NCBI RefSeq assembly: GCF_000017505.1
Contig: NC_009675.1
Location: forward strand, 2,480,001 to 2,544,000
Direction of reading: 5' to 3'
Source: Anaeromyxobacter sp. Fw109-5
GTDB taxonomy: Bacteria > Myxococcota > Myxococcia > Myxococcales > Anaeromyxobacteraceae
DNA length: 64,000 bases
Part shown: in pieces, positions 26,729 through 35,668 of the stretch
How positions within the stretch are numbered: the first letter of the stretch is position 1
Layout: the number at the start of each line of letters is the position of its first letter
The notes under the pieces: model-generated
Told to the model about the DNA's origin: nothing
Databases searched by the model: none
Seen by the model: only the letters and a program-made list of their open reading frames with translations
Program-made: the position numbers and the translations under genes

Positions 26729-28999
26729 ATGGAGCGAGTCAAGCCCTGCCGTACCGATCGTGAAGGCCGCGAGAGGCGTCGCGACGAAAGCTGCGGACGC
26801 GCTTGGGCTTACACCCGTGGGGTGATCGCCTTGCTTGCTTTACTGGGGGTCGCGCCGACCCAGGCCGCGGTACGTGAGCCGCTGTGCGCCTGGCTCTCGG
26901 GCATCGCGGAGGCCGCGCAGGCGCAGGCGGACGGCGACGCCGCGGCGGCGGAGATCGCGGCACGACGGGCGCTCGGCGCACGCCCGCGCGGTGCCGCGGC
27001 GGGGCGTGCTTCGGCGGCGCTGGGGCTCGCCCTGGCCGGCCGTGGCGCGAACGCGGAGGCCGCCGAGACCCTCGAGACCGCCCTCGCGGGGGCGACGCAA
27101 TCCGCCCGCGCCCACCTCGCCCTGGCGCGCGCCGAGGCGCTGCTCTCCTCCGGGGACGCGCCGCGGGCGGCCAAGCTCTTCGGAGACGTGGCGGTTTCCG
27201 GCGATCTCGCGGTCGCGCGGCGCGCGCGCTGGCGCGAGCCGGAGGCGCTGCTGGCGGCCGGCCTCGCCCCGGAAGCCGTGCCGCTCCTCGAGGCGCTCCT
27301 GCGCGACCAGCCGGCCGACGGCGCCGCGCCCGCCGCGCGGCTGGCGCTCGCGCGCGGCCTGCGCGAGCTCGGCGAGGACGTCCGCGCGGCCGAGGTGTAT
27401 CGGTCGCTGTGGCTCGAGCGGCCGGAGCTGCCGCAGGGGCGCGCCGCGGGCGGCGCTCTCGAGACGTGGCGCGCCGCCGCAGGTCCCGTCCCCCCTGCGA
27501 CCGCGGCCGAGCAGCTCGCGCGCGCGGACCGCCTCCTCGCCACGGGGTGGCCCGACGAGGCGCTCCTCGCGCTGGACGCGGCCGAGCACGCGGATCCTCC
27601 CCCTGCCCCCGAGCGCGCCGCAGTGCTGCGCGCGGGAGCGCTCGTCGCGCTCGGTCGCTTCGAGGAGGCCCGGCGGCTCGCCGCGCCGCTCACCGGGGCG
27701 ACGGACGAGAGCGACCGTCGCGGCGCGCTGCTCGTGCTCGCGCGCGTGGCGGCGAGGGCGGCGCGCGTGGACGAGGCGAGCCGCCTCTACGGCGAGCTGG
27801 CGGCGCTCCGGGCGCCCGTCCCGGGCCTCCCGGGGTGGCGGCAGCGCGACCTCGGCGACGAGGCCGCCTACCTCGCCGCCTGGCTCCACTACGATGCCGG
27901 GCGGTACGCGCGCGCCGCGACGGCGCTGGACGCGTTCGCGAAGGCGAACCGCCGCTCGCGCCGCGCGGACGACGCGCGCTGGTTCGCGGCGTGGTCGCTG
28001 TACCGTCTCGGGCGCGGAGCCGCCGCCGCGCGCGCGCTCGCGAAGCTCGAGCGCACGTCGTACGCGGATGCCGCCGCGTACTGGCGCGCGCGCCTCGCCC
28101 GCGCGCCGCGCGAGCAGCGGCGCCTGTACCGCGCGGCGATCGACGCCGGCGGCGACGGCTGGTACGCGCTGCTGGCGCGCGCGCGGCTCAGGGCGCTCGG
28201 AGAGGAGCTCGCGCGGGTGCCGCCGGCGGACGCGCGCCCCTTGCCCGAGGTGCGCGACCCCGACGCGGCGGCGCGCCTCGCGGTCGCGGTCGAGCTCCTC
28301 GGGCTCGGGCTACGCACCGAGGCGCTGGAGGAGCTCTCCGACCTGGCCCGCTCCTGGCGCATCCGTCCGGCGGCGCCGGTCGTCGCGCAGCTCGCCGCGT
28401 TCGCGGGCGACGCGGAGGTCCCGTTCCGCGTGGCCCGGGATCACCTCCTGCCCACCCGCCGCACGCTGCGGTGGGCGCACCCCGAGCCCTACCCCGAGCT
28501 CGTCCCGGCGCGCGCGACCGCCGTGGGCCTCGATCCCTCCCTGCTGCTCGCCGTCATGCGGCGGGAGTCCGGGTTCCGCCCCCGGATCCGGAGCGGCGCC
28601 GGCGCCGAGGGGCTGCTGCAGCTTCGGCCGGCGACGGCCGAGCGCGTCGCGGCGGTGCTCGGGCTTCCGCCGGGCCTCGGGGCGCGGCTGGGCGAGCCGG
28701 AGGTGAACATCACCCTCGGCTCGCACTACCTCGGGCTGCTCCTCGCGCGGTTCGGCGAGCCGGCCCTCGCGGTCGCCGCGTACAACGCGGGCCCGGCGGC
28801 GGCCGCGGAGTGGGCCCGGTCGCGCGCCGGCATGCCCCTCGACGCCTGGGTCGAGTCGATCCCGTACCGGGAGACGCGCAGCTACGTGAGGATCGTGCTC
28901 ACGGACTGGGACGTTTATCGGGCGTTGAGGGGAGACGCGCCCGCGCCCATCGATCCCGCCCGCGTGGTGTCGGCCCCGCGCGGCGGCGTCGCGTTCTGA
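26729..28999 (+). CDS. slt: Soluble lytic murein transglycosylase (Slt family)
   Basis: The enzyme cleaves the MurNAc-GlcNAc bond of peptidoglycan with 1,6-anhydro product formation. In its 756 residues, a signal sequence (GVIALLALLGVAPTQAA) is followed by a long helical TPR-like superhelix, then the catalytic lysozyme-like domain with Glu about 612 in AVMRRESGFRP, GAEGLLQLRPATA and AVAAYNAGPAAAAEWA, and the terminal IPYRETRSYVRIVL. The ATG at 26729 gives a rather long basic n-region; a GTG at 26822 would shorten it to a standard signal peptide. It is monocistronic, ending into a palindromic repeat element. Confidence 0.92.
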   Translation: MERVKPCRTDREGRERRRDESCGRAWAYTRGVIALLALLGVAPTQAAVREPLCAWLSGIAEAAQAQADGDAAAAEIAARRALGARPRGAAAGRASAALGLALAGRGANAEAAETLETALAGATQSARAHLALARAEALLSSGDAPRAAKLFGDVAVSGDLAVARRARWREPEALLAAGLAPEAVPLLEALLRDQPADGAAPAARLALARGLRELGEDVRAAEVYRSLWLERPELPQGRAAGGALETWRAAAGPVPPATAAEQLARADRLLATGWPDEALLALDAAEHADPPPAPERAAVLRAGALVALGRFEEARRLAAPLTGATDESDRRGALLVLARVAARAARVDEASRLYGELAALRAPVPGLPGWRQRDLGDEAAYLAAWLHYDAGRYARAATALDAFAKANRRSRRADDARWFAAWSLYRLGRGAAAARALAKLERTSYADAAAYWRARLARAPREQRRLYRAAIDAGGDGWYALLARARLRALGEELARVPPADARPLPEVRDPDAAARLAVAVELLGLGLRTEALEELSDLARSWRIRPAAPVVAQLAAFAGDAEVPFRVARDHLLPTRRTLRWAHPEPYPELVPARATAVGLDPSLLLAVMRRESGFRPRIRSGAGAEGLLQLRPATAERVAAVLGLPPGLGARLGEPEVNITLGSHYLGLLLARFGEPALAVAAYNAGPAAAAEWARSRAGMPLDAWVESIPYRETRSYVRIVLTDWDVYRALRGDAPAPIDPARVVSAPRGGVAF

Positions 29000-29017
29000 C
29001 CCGGGGCGCCGCTCACA

Positions 29018-29078
29018 GGGTTGTCCAGAATGCCGGGGACCTTCGCCGCGGCGACGGGACCGGCGTTCTGGACAGCCC
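29018..29078. repeat. Short copy of a dispersed palindromic element
   Basis: The ends GGGTTGTCCAGAATGCCGG and, inverted, GGGCTGTCCAGAACGCCGG form an imperfect terminal inverted repeat around the centre TTCGCCGCGGCGAC. The same ends and centre occur at 52683-52841. The element lies between the convergent ends of slt and rnd, three bases from the rnd stop, and could serve as a two-way terminator. Confidence 0.85.
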
Positions 29079-29080
29079 GC

Positions 29081-29971
29081 TCAGGTGCCCTCGGAGACCG
29101 GCGGCGCCGCCGCACGCACCGCGGCGAGGATCTCGTCACCGAGCCGCCGCATCACCGAGGGGGTGACGCCCGGGATGCGTCCGAGCTCGTCCGCGTCGCG
29201 CGGGAGCCGGCGGGCGATGGCGATCATCGCGTCCTCGCCGAGGACCTTGAACGGCGGACGATCCAGGCCGCTCGCCCGCTCCTCGCGCGCGACGTAGATC
29301 GCGCGCAGGACGGCCAGGCCGGCCGGGTCGAGCTCGCGGGCGCCGCGCAGCCGCCGGAAGCCCTCGGGGTCGAACACCCGCTCGCGGGCGACGACCGCCG
29401 CGATCCGCTCGAACTCGCGGCGCGCCTGCTCGCTGGCGCCGAGCGTGTCGAGCTCGCCCGCGAGCATGTCGCGCAGCGCGAGGAGGTAGTGCGTGTCGAG
29501 CGCCGCGTAGGCGAGCTGCGCGGCGGTCAGCGGCCGCTGGCCCCAGTCCGAGCGCTGGAACGTCTTCGAGAGGCGCACGCCGAAGTGGGCCTCGACGAGC
29601 GCCGAGAGCCCGAGCCCCTGCCGCCCCAGCCGGCGGGCCGCCGCCATGGTGTCGAACAGGCGCGGGAGGTGCCACCCGTACTCGCGCCTGAGGCAGCGCA
29701 CGTCGTAGTCGGCGCCGTGGAGCACCGTCTCCCGCCCGTCGCAGAGCACCTCGCCGAGCGGCGAGGGATCCACCGCGAGCGGATCGACGATGTAGTCGGC
29801 CGCGCGGGTCGACACCTGCAGCAGGCAGATCCGCTCGCGGTAGACGTGGAAGCTGTTCGATTCCGTGTCGAGCGCCACCACCGGCTCCGCGCGGACCTCC
29901 TCCACCAGCCGCGAGAGCGACGAGGAGTCGGCGACGAGGAGCGGGGTGGCGCCTTGTCGAGGAGGCGTCAT
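29081..29971 (-). CDS. rnd: Ribonuclease D
   Basis: This is a 3'-5' exoribonuclease of the DEDD family involved in tRNA and structured-RNA 3' maturation. The 296-residue protein has the three exonuclease motifs: Exo I VVALDTESNSF, Exo II LHGADYDVRCLRREYG and Exo III YAALDTHYLLAL, giving D, E, D, D. A single HRDC-like domain follows (LDRPPFKVLGEDAMIAIARR). This is shorter than E. coli RNase D, which has two HRDC domains. The ATG is 29971. It lies 11 nt downstream of psuG and is probably co-transcribed. Confidence 0.93.
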   Translation of the reverse strand: MTPPRQGATPLLVADSSSLSRLVEEVRAEPVVALDTESNSFHVYRERICLLQVSTRAADYIVDPLAVDPSPLGEVLCDGRETVLHGADYDVRCLRREYGWHLPRLFDTMAAARRLGRQGLGLSALVEAHFGVRLSKTFQRSDWGQRPLTAAQLAYAALDTHYLLALRDMLAGELDTLGASEQARREFERIAAVVARERVFDPEGFRRLRGARELDPAGLAVLRAIYVAREERASGLDRPPFKVLGEDAMIAIARRLPRDADELGRIPGVTPSVMRRLGDEILAAVRAAAPPVSEGT

Positions 29972-29982
29972 CCTGCGGGATT

Positions 29983-30912
29983 CTAGCCGACGCGGGCGAG
30001 CGCCGCTGCCACCTCGGCGGCGACCCCTGCATTTCGCTCCAGCAGCGCCACGTTCGCCGCCCGCGCCCGGCCGTGCGTCGCGCGGGCGACCGCCTCCAGC
30101 AGGAAGGGCGTCACCGCCTTGCCGCGCACGCCGCGGTTGCGCGCCTCGACGAGCGCCGTCGCGATGGCCGCGTCGACGACCTCGCGCGGCACCGGCTCGG
30201 GCGGCGGGACGGCGAGCACGACGCCTTCCCTGCGCGCGAGCGCGCCGAAGTGGAGCGCGAGCACGCGGGCGACCTGCGCGGCGTCCTCGACGCGGTGCTC
30301 GAGCCCCACGCCGCTGCCGTCGGAGTAGAAGGCGGGCAGCTCGGAGGTGCGCCAGCCGAGCACCGGGATCCCCAGCGTCTCGAGGGCCTCCGCGGTCGCG
30401 GCCACGTCCAGGATCGCCTTGGGCCCGGCGCACACGACGCAGACGGGGCAGCGCGCCAGCTCGGCGAGATCCGCCGAGACGTCCGCCGCGCCCACCGCCG
30501 GCTCGCCCTCGGGGATCCGGTGTACGCCGCCGAGGCCGCCCGTCGCGAACACCCGGATGCCCGCGTGCGTCGCGACGGCCGCGGTGGCGGACACGGTCGT
30601 CCCGGCGTCGCGTCCCTCCGCCACGACCGCGGCGACGTCCCGGAGCGCGGCCTTCGCCGGGGCGCGCGCGGGGTCGGCCAGCCGGGCGAGCTGGGCCTCG
30701 GAGGCGCCGACGACGACGGTCCCCTCGAGGATCGCCACCGCCGCGGGGACGGCGCCGCCCGCCCGCACCGCCGCCAGGCACCGGCGGGCGGCCTCCAGCC
30801 CATGCGGCGGAGGGAGCCCCTGCGCGACGACGCTCGACTCGAGGGCGACCACCGGCCTGCCCGCGGCGAGCGCCTCGCGCACCTCCTCGGAGATCCGGAG
30901 CGGCGTGTCCAT
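29983..30912 (-). CDS. psuG: Pseudouridine-5'-phosphate glycosidase
   Basis: PsuG reversibly splits pseudouridine 5'-phosphate into uracil and ribose 5-phosphate, salvaging pseudouridine from RNA turnover. The 309-residue length is typical. Recognisable segments are [48 protein letters not shown] and the conserved [16 protein letters not shown]. The catalytic Lys is expected in the AKAALRD segment. The partner pseudouridine kinase psuK is not adjacent. The pairing with rnd fits an RNA-degradation theme. Confidence 0.95.
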   Translation of the reverse strand: MDTPLRISEEVREALAAGRPVVALESSVVAQGLPPPHGLEAARRCLAAVRAGGAVPAAVAILEGTVVVGASEAQLARLADPARAPAKAALRDVAAVVAEGRDAGTTVSATAAVATHAGIRVFATGGLGGVHRIPEGEPAVGAADVSADLAELARCPVCVVCAGPKAILDVAATAEALETLGIPVLGWRTSELPAFYSDGSGVGLEHRVEDAAQVARVLALHFGALARREGVVLAVPPPEPVPREVVDAAIATALVEARNRGVRGKAVTPFLLEAVARATHGRARAANVALLERNAGVAAEVAAALARVG

Positions 30913-30947
30913 GCGGCGAGCATAGCTCGGGAAACGCGGCCGGCGCG

Positions 30948-30956
30948 TGCTATAAG
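30948..30956 (+). promoter_or_regulatory. Extended -10 promoter candidate for plsC-like gene
   Basis: TGCTATAAG gives a TGn motif joined to TATAAG (30951-30956), five of six matches to TATAAT, about 45 nt before the start at 31003. No good -35 is seen at the usual spacing, as expected for an extended -10 promoter. Confidence 0.5.
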
Positions 30957-31002
30957 CCGTGCAGGAGGCGTGCGGGCGGGCGACACTCGCGCGAGGGATC
31001 GA

Positions 31003-31788
31003 ATGCTGGCGAGACTCCGAGGCTGGGTGGTGCTGGCCTACACCGCCGTCTCGATGGTGTTCTTCTTCCTCGTCAGCCTCCCCGACACGATCCTGGGCCG
31101 AGGCGACCTCGCGATGTGGTTCGCGAAGTTCACCTGGTCCCGATCGATCCTCAAGCTCGCGGGCGCCAGGGTGCGCGTGCTCCGCGTGCCCCAGCTGCCG
31201 GACGGCCCGCTCATCTTCGCGTGCAACCACGAGAGCGCGCTCGACATCCTCGCGCTCGTGGCGTCCCTCCCGCGCATCATCCGCTTCGTCGCCAAGATCG
31301 AGCTGTTCCGGATCCCCGTGTTCGGCTGGTACCTCCGGATGGGCGGCCACATCGCGGTGGACCGCGGGAACCACTCCCGCGCCATCGAGTCGCTGCGTCG
31401 CGCGGGGGCGGCGGTGCGCGGCGGGACCTCCCTCATCGTGTTCCCGGAGGGGACGCGCTCGGTCGATCTCCGCGTCCACCCGTTCAAGAAGGGACCGTTC
31501 GTCGTCGCGATGGAGGCCGGCGTCCCCGTCGTGCCGGTCGCCATCTCCGGCGCGGGACGGATCACCCCGAAGCGGATCATCGCGGTCTACCCCGGGGAGA
31601 TCCGCATCGCCCTCGGCGACCCCGTCGACCCGCGCGCCTTCCCCGACAAGAGCGACCTCCTTCGCGAGGTGCGCCGGCGCGTGATCGAGCAGCATCGCGC
31701 CATCGGAGGCGCGGGCGGCGACCCGGACGACGCCGTCGCGGCGGCCGGCCGCGAGGGGACGAGCGCGCGCGCGGGCGCGCCGGTGTAG
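31003..31788 (+). CDS. plsC: 1-acyl-sn-glycerol-3-phosphate acyltransferase
   Basis: This membrane acyltransferase should convert lysophosphatidic acid to phosphatidic acid in phospholipid synthesis. The 261-residue product has an N-terminal hydrophobic helix ([19 protein letters not shown]), the catalytic NHESALD (NHx4D) motif, the substrate-binding FPEGTRS motif and the late VPVVPVAI block. The C-terminal 30 residues are Ala/Gly-rich and probably disordered. Acyl and acceptor specificity cannot be read from the sequence. It starts a rightward run with the membrane protein and receiver that follow. Confidence 0.9.
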   Translation: MLARLRGWVVLAYTAVSMVFFFLVSLPDTILGRGDLAMWFAKFTWSRSILKLAGARVRVLRVPQLPDGPLIFACNHESALDILALVASLPRIIRFVAKIELFRIPVFGWYLRMGGHIAVDRGNHSRAIESLRRAGAAVRGGTSLIVFPEGTRSVDLRVHPFKKGPFVVAMEAGVPVVPVAISGAGRITPKRIIAVYPGEIRIALGDPVDPRAFPDKSDLLREVRRRVIEQHRAIGGAGGDPDDAVAAAGREGTSARAGAPV

Positions 31789-31838
31789 GCAGCCTTGCGC
31801 CTTGTCGTCCCCGGCGAGCGGGCGGTACCCTCCCCTGG

Positions 31839-32321
31839 ATGAAGGAGCCGGTCCGCCCCGAGCCGCTCGCCGCGGCGCACCGCGTGAAGGACCTGGCGCG
31901 CGACCTGGCCCAGGAGCTCACCGACGGGTACCGGCGCTCGACGCGCTACGTCCGGCTCCGCGCCGCGGTCGTCGGTGCGTGGGCCCTCCTCTCGCTCGGC
32001 GCCCTCTGGGCGTCGTGCCCGGGCTCCACCGCCTCCAACGACCTCGACGCCGAGGCCCAGCTGCTCCGCGGGTCGATCATGGGGACGCAGCTCCTCGTCA
32101 AGAACGGCTCGGACCGGCACTGGACCGAGGTCGCGTTCACCCTGGACGGCGGCTGGCGCTCGGAGCGCAGGACCGTCCGCTCCGGCGACAAGCTCGTCCT
32201 CTCCCTCACCCAGTTCCGTGGCCAGGACGGCGCCGCCCCGCCGCCGGACCTGCGCCCGCGGGCCATGACGATCGAGTGCGTGGAGGGTCGCGCCGCCCTC
32301 CCCCTCGGCGCCGCGGAGTGA
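31839..32321 (+). CDS. Single-pass membrane protein of unknown function
   Basis: The protein has 160 residues: a charged helical cytoplasmic N-terminus (~40 residues, [20 protein letters not shown]), one transmembrane helix ([17 protein letters not shown]) and an exported domain with beta-strand pattern ([36 protein letters not shown]). I recognise no family. Its stop overlaps the receiver gene start in GTGA, so the two are translated together and may act together, which is inference. It follows plsC by 50 nt. Confidence 0.7.
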   Translation: MKEPVRPEPLAAAHRVKDLARDLAQELTDGYRRSTRYVRLRAAVVGAWALLSLGALWASCPGSTASNDLDAEAQLLRGSIMGTQLLVKNGSDRHWTEVAFTLDGGWRSERRTVRSGDKLVLSLTQFRGQDGAAPPPDLRPRAMTIECVEGRAALPLGAAE

Positions 32322-32701
32322 TCGTGGCCAGCCCGCGCGTGCTCCTCGTCGACGACGACCCCGACATCTGCGAGTTCCTCGGAATCCTGCTCGCCACGGA
32401 GGGGATGGAGTCGCGCGCCGCCGCCTCGGCCGAGGAGGCGCTCTCGGCCCTGGGGGAGGCCGCGGCGGTCCTCCTCGACGTGGCCATGCCCGGCGTGGAC
32501 GGCCTCGAGCTCTGCGGCCGGATGCGCGCCGCCGGATTCTCCGGGCCGATCCTGATCGTGTCGGCGCGCCCCGCCGCCGACCTGGCGCGCCGGGCGGCCG
32601 CGGCCGGGGCCGACGCCTTCGTGCGCAAGCCCTTCGAGAACGCGGAGCTCGTCGGCACCCTCCGCCGCGCGCTCGCCGCGCGTGAGTCCCGCGCGATCTA
32701 G
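32318..32701 (+). CDS. Stand-alone response-regulator receiver domain
   Basis: The 127 residues contain only a receiver: acidic pair in VLLVDDDPDICEFL, phospho-Asp in AVLLDVAMPGVDG, Ser in LIVSARPAAD and Lys in FVRKPFE. With no output domain it should act by protein contact or as a phosphate relay. It is coupled to the membrane-protein gene by GTGA. Its stop codon overlaps the stop of the convergent fliJ-like gene (CTAG at 32698-32701). No kinase is adjacent. Confidence 0.88.
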   Translation: MIVASPRVLLVDDDPDICEFLGILLATEGMESRAAASAEEALSALGEAAAVLLDVAMPGVDGLELCGRMRAAGFSGPILIVSARPAADLARRAAAAGADAFVRKPFENAELVGTLRRALAARESRAI

Positions 32702-33150
32702 CCCGCTCCGTCCCGCGCCCGCGCGGCGGCGAGGTCGTCGAGCGCCGCGTCCTCCGCGCGCTCCCGCGCGCCGAGGCGCCCCTTCTCCCAGGTCTCCCGG
32801 TGCCGCGCGATGGCCTGCCGCGCCGCGGAGGCGGCGGCGAGCGACCTCCGCGCCGCGGCCACGGCGCCGGCCGCCGCCGCGAGCGCCTCCTCCGCCGTGC
32901 GCTCGTCGCGGCGGAGGCGTGCCGTCCAGCCTGCCGCGGCCGCCAGCGCGCCGGCGGAGGGCTCGAGATCTCGGGCGTCGCAGGGGGCCCGGGGCGCCGC
33001 GGCCGCGCGCTCGAGCGCGACCCGCAGGCGATCGCGGCTCCGCCGGGCCCGCTCCTCCGCCGCGAGCGCGTCCGCCAGGGCCGCCCGCGCCGCCACCTCG
33101 TCGCGCTCGCGCAGCGCGAGCACCGCCGCGAGCGGGTAGCGGTCCGTCAC
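32698..33150 (-). CDS. FliJ/SctO-like stalk protein of a type III export ATPase
   Basis: This 150-residue protein is almost wholly helical and Ala/Arg/Glu-rich (LAAVLALRERDEVAARAALA ... ARHRETWEKGRLGARERAED), predicting a two-stranded antiparallel coiled coil like FliJ or SctO, which inserts into the ATPase hexamer. Sequence alone would not name it; position does: it overlaps the ATPase gene by GTGA and completes an H-I-J set. The start is the GTG at 33150. Confidence 0.7.
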   Translation of the reverse strand: MTDRYPLAAVLALRERDEVAARAALADALAAEERARRSRDRLRVALERAAAAPRAPCDARDLEPSAGALAAAAGWTARLRRDERTAEEALAAAAGAVAAARRSLAAASAARQAIARHRETWEKGRLGARERAEDAALDDLAAARARDGAG

Positions 33151-34451
33151 CGCACCAGCTCCTCGAGGCGGGCGCGCGTGCGCTCCGGAGCCTCGGCCTC
33201 GTCCGCGCGCTGGCGGAGGAACGCCTCGATGGCGGGGAGGCGCGCCAGGGCCTCGTCGGCGTCGGGATCCGAGCCGCGCGCGTAAGCGCCGACGGCGATG
33301 AGGTCGCGGTGGCGCTCGTGGGCCGCGAGGAGCGCGCGAAGCCGGTCCGCGGCGGCGCGGTGCGAGTCCGTCGTCACCGCGGGCATGACGCGCGAGAGGC
33401 TGCGCAGGACGTCGATGGCGGGGTAGCGGCCCGCGGCCGCGACGCGCGGGTCGAGCACGACGTGACCGTCGAGGATGCCCCGCACCTCGTCCGCGATGGG
33501 CTCGTCGAGATCGCCGCCCGCGACGAGGACGGTGTAGAGGGCCGTGATCCCGCCGCGCGCGCGGTTGCCCGTGCGCTCGAGGAGGCGTGGCAGCGCCGCG
33601 AAGACGCTGGGCGGATAGCCGTGCCGCGCGGGGGGCTCGCCGGCCGCGAGGCCGACCTCGCGCTGCGCGCGCGCGTAGCGCGTCAGCGAGTCGAGCATGA
33701 ACAGGACCCGGCGGTCGCGCTCCGCGAACCACTCCGCGATCCCCGTCGCCACGTGCGCCGCCTTCAGCCGCTCGAGGGCCGGCGCGTCGCTCGTCGCGGC
33801 GACCACCACACTCCGCGCGAGCCCCTCGGGTCCGAGCGCCTCCTCGACGAACTCGCGCACCTCCCGCCCGCGCTCTCCCACGAGGCAGATGACCGACAGC
33901 TCGGCCCGCGTGTGCCGCGCGATCTGGCCGAGCAGGGTCGACTTGCCCACCCCTGCGCCCGCGAAGATGCCGATCCGCTGCCCCTCACCGACGGTGAGGA
34001 GCCCGTCGATCGCGCGCACCCCGAGCGCGAGCGGCGCCGTGATGCGGCGGCGCGCGAGCGGGCCGGGCGCCGGCCGGTCCACGGCCCATTCCTCGAGGGA
34101 CGCTGGCAGCGGCAGGCCGTCCAGGGGGCGCCCGAGCCCGTCGAGCACGCGCCCGAGGAGGCCGTCGCCGGCGCGGATCGAGAGCGGACGCCCCGTCGAG
34201 ACGATCTCGCTGTCGGCGCCGAGGCCCGCGGGATCTCCGAGGGGGAGCAGCACCGCCCGCTCGTCGCGGAACCCGACCACCTCGGCGAGGAGGGGCTCCC
34301 GGCCGGGCGTGAGGATCTCCACCGCCTCGCCCTGCCGGACGCCGGCGGCCTCGGCCTCGATCACGAGGCCCACGAGGCGCGTCACGCGGCCGCGCAGGCG
34401 CAGCGGGGCGGCCCGGTCGAGCGCGTCGCGGTGGCGGTGGGGCGCGCTCAA
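33147..34451 (-). CDS. FliI/SctN-type type III secretion ATPase
   Basis: This is the export ATPase of flagellar or type III secretion systems. Of its 434 residues, the N-terminal beta barrel is followed by GRVLDGLGRPLDGLPLP, Walker A GIFAGAGVGKSTLLGQIA, Walker B VLFMLDSLTRYARAQREVG and the signature PPARHGYPPSVFAALPRLLE, which distinguishes this family from F1-beta. The TTG at 34451 is the only start giving a full barrel. FliH- and FliJ-like genes flank it, but no export-gate or basal-body gene is present, so flagellar versus non-flagellar use is open. Confidence 0.92.
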   Translation of the reverse strand: MSAPHRHRDALDRAAPLRLRGRVTRLVGLVIEAEAAGVRQGEAVEILTPGREPLLAEVVGFRDERAVLLPLGDPAGLGADSEIVSTGRPLSIRAGDGLLGRVLDGLGRPLDGLPLPASLEEWAVDRPAPGPLARRRITAPLALGVRAIDGLLTVGEGQRIGIFAGAGVGKSTLLGQIARHTRAELSVICLVGERGREVREFVEEALGPEGLARSVVVAATSDAPALERLKAAHVATGIAEWFAERDRRVLFMLDSLTRYARAQREVGLAAGEPPARHGYPPSVFAALPRLLERTGNRARGGITALYTVLVAGGDLDEPIADEVRGILDGHVVLDPRVAAAGRYPAIDVLRSLSRVMPAVTTDSHRAAADRLRALLAAHERHRDLIAVGAYARGSDPDADEALARLPAIEAFLRQRADEAEAPERTRARLEELVR

Positions 34452-34485
34452 GCTGCCGGGCCCCCCGGCGCGATCCCCGGGGCGC

Positions 34486-35091
34486 TCACGCTCCCTCCCC
34501 GTCGAGCGCCCTCGCGAGGGCCGCGAGCTGGGTCTCGACGCGCGCGTCCACGCGGCCGGCCTCGGTCTCCACGATCGCGTCGCCGCGGGCGAGGCCAGGG
34601 TCCTCGCGCACCGCGAGGCCCGGCGCCCTGGAGAGGACCGCCGCGAGGCGCCCGGCCGCCTCGCGGATCGCCTCCGCGTCGGCCGGGTTCACGCGCAGCA
34701 CGACCTCCCGCCGGTCCCGCGCCGCGGAGAGAGCGCGCGCGGCGAGATCCGCGACGGCGGCGGGATCCTGGGCGAGCTCGCGACCGATGATCGTCCGAGC
34801 CACGTCGACGGCGACCGCGGCCACCTCGCGCTCGGCCAGCGCCAGGCGGCGGTCGCGCGCTGCGGCGGCCGCTGCGAGCGCCGCGGCGGCCCGCGCGAGC
34901 CCCTCGCGGCGCCCCTCCTCCTCCGCCTCTGCCCGGAGCCGAACGCGGTCCGCCTCCGCCGCGTCGCGGATGCGGCGCGCCTGCTCCTCGGCGGCGGCGA
35001 TCAGGGCCTCGGCCCGCGCGCGCGCGTCGAACGCCTGGGCCTCGATGCGAGCGCCGCCGGACGGTGGCCCACCCTTGAGGATCTTCGCCAA
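34486..35091 (-). CDS. FliH/SctL-like ATPase stator protein
   Basis: The 201-residue protein has a helical, Ala/Glu/Arg-rich first half (AFDARARAEALIAAAEEQAR) with AxxxA/GxxxG-like spacing, and a C-terminal domain like FliH/V-ATPase E (VAVDVARTIIGRELAQDPAA, VVLRVNPADAEAIRE, EDPGLARGDAIVETEAGRVD). FliH binds and restrains FliI. The TTG start is set by a GGGAGGGG site. It is 34 nt upstream of the ATPase gene. Confidence 0.85.
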   Translation of the reverse strand: MAKILKGGPPSGGARIEAQAFDARARAEALIAAAEEQARRIRDAAEADRVRLRAEAEEEGRREGLARAAAALAAAAAARDRRLALAEREVAAVAVDVARTIIGRELAQDPAAVADLAARALSAARDRREVVLRVNPADAEAIREAAGRLAAVLSRAPGLAVREDPGLARGDAIVETEAGRVDARVETQLAALARALDGEGA

Positions 35092-35139
35092 GCGCCCCTC
35101 CCGCCGCGATTGTAGCGCGGCGTGCGGGGAGCGGGCTCG

Positions 35140-35565
35140 CTACCGCAGGGCCTCACCGGTCGTCGCAGGGACGACCTTGCCGTACTTCACCCCGCGCGTG
35201 GCCACCAGGCTGTCCGCCATCTGGAGGATCTCGCCGGCGCGCCCGCGCAGCACGAGCACCTCGAGGCAGTTGTGCGCGTCCATGTGGACGTGCAGCGCGG
35301 AGACCACCGCCTGGTGGTTCTCGTGCTGGATGTGGGTGAGCTTCTGCGCGAGGCTCGAGGACTCGTGGTCGTAGACGATGGCCACGACCGCGACCTGCTC
35401 GCCGCCCTCCGACTCCGACCACTGGCGTTGCACGAGCTGGTCGCGGATGAGGTCCCGCACGGCCTCCGAACGGTTGACGTAGCCCTTGCGCTCGATGAGC
35501 TCGTCGAACTGCTCGAGCAGGCTGCGCTCGAGGGAGATGCCGATGCGTTCCAGCATGGCGCGCAT
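35140..35565 (-). CDS. nikR: Nickel-responsive regulator NikR
   Basis: NikR has a ribbon-helix-helix DNA-binding part (LERIGISLERSLLEQFDELI ... VNRSEAVRDLIRDQLVQ) and an ACT-like nickel-binding part. The high-affinity nickel ligands are all present: His in HENHQ, then His, His and Cys in LHVHMDAHNCLEV. It normally represses nickel importers or controls hydrogenase genes when Ni(II) is bound. The product is 141 residues. No nickel transporter or hydrogenase gene lies in the window. An internal ATG at 35556 is an alternative start. The sigma-factor gene ends about 100 nt upstream on the same strand. Confidence 0.93.
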   Translation of the reverse strand: MRAMLERIGISLERSLLEQFDELIERKGYVNRSEAVRDLIRDQLVQRQWSESEGGEQVAVVAIVYDHESSSLAQKLTHIQHENHQAVVSALHVHMDAHNCLEVLVLRGRAGEILQMADSLVATRGVKYGKVVPATTGEALR

Positions 35566-35668
35566 CGTTACCAGCGACGCTCGACCGTCGCAAGCGCCGC
35601 CCGGAAAGCGGCGAGCCCGCCGCCGGGGGGACCGGGGCGGGCTCGGGCGTCACGGCGCGGCGACTGGA

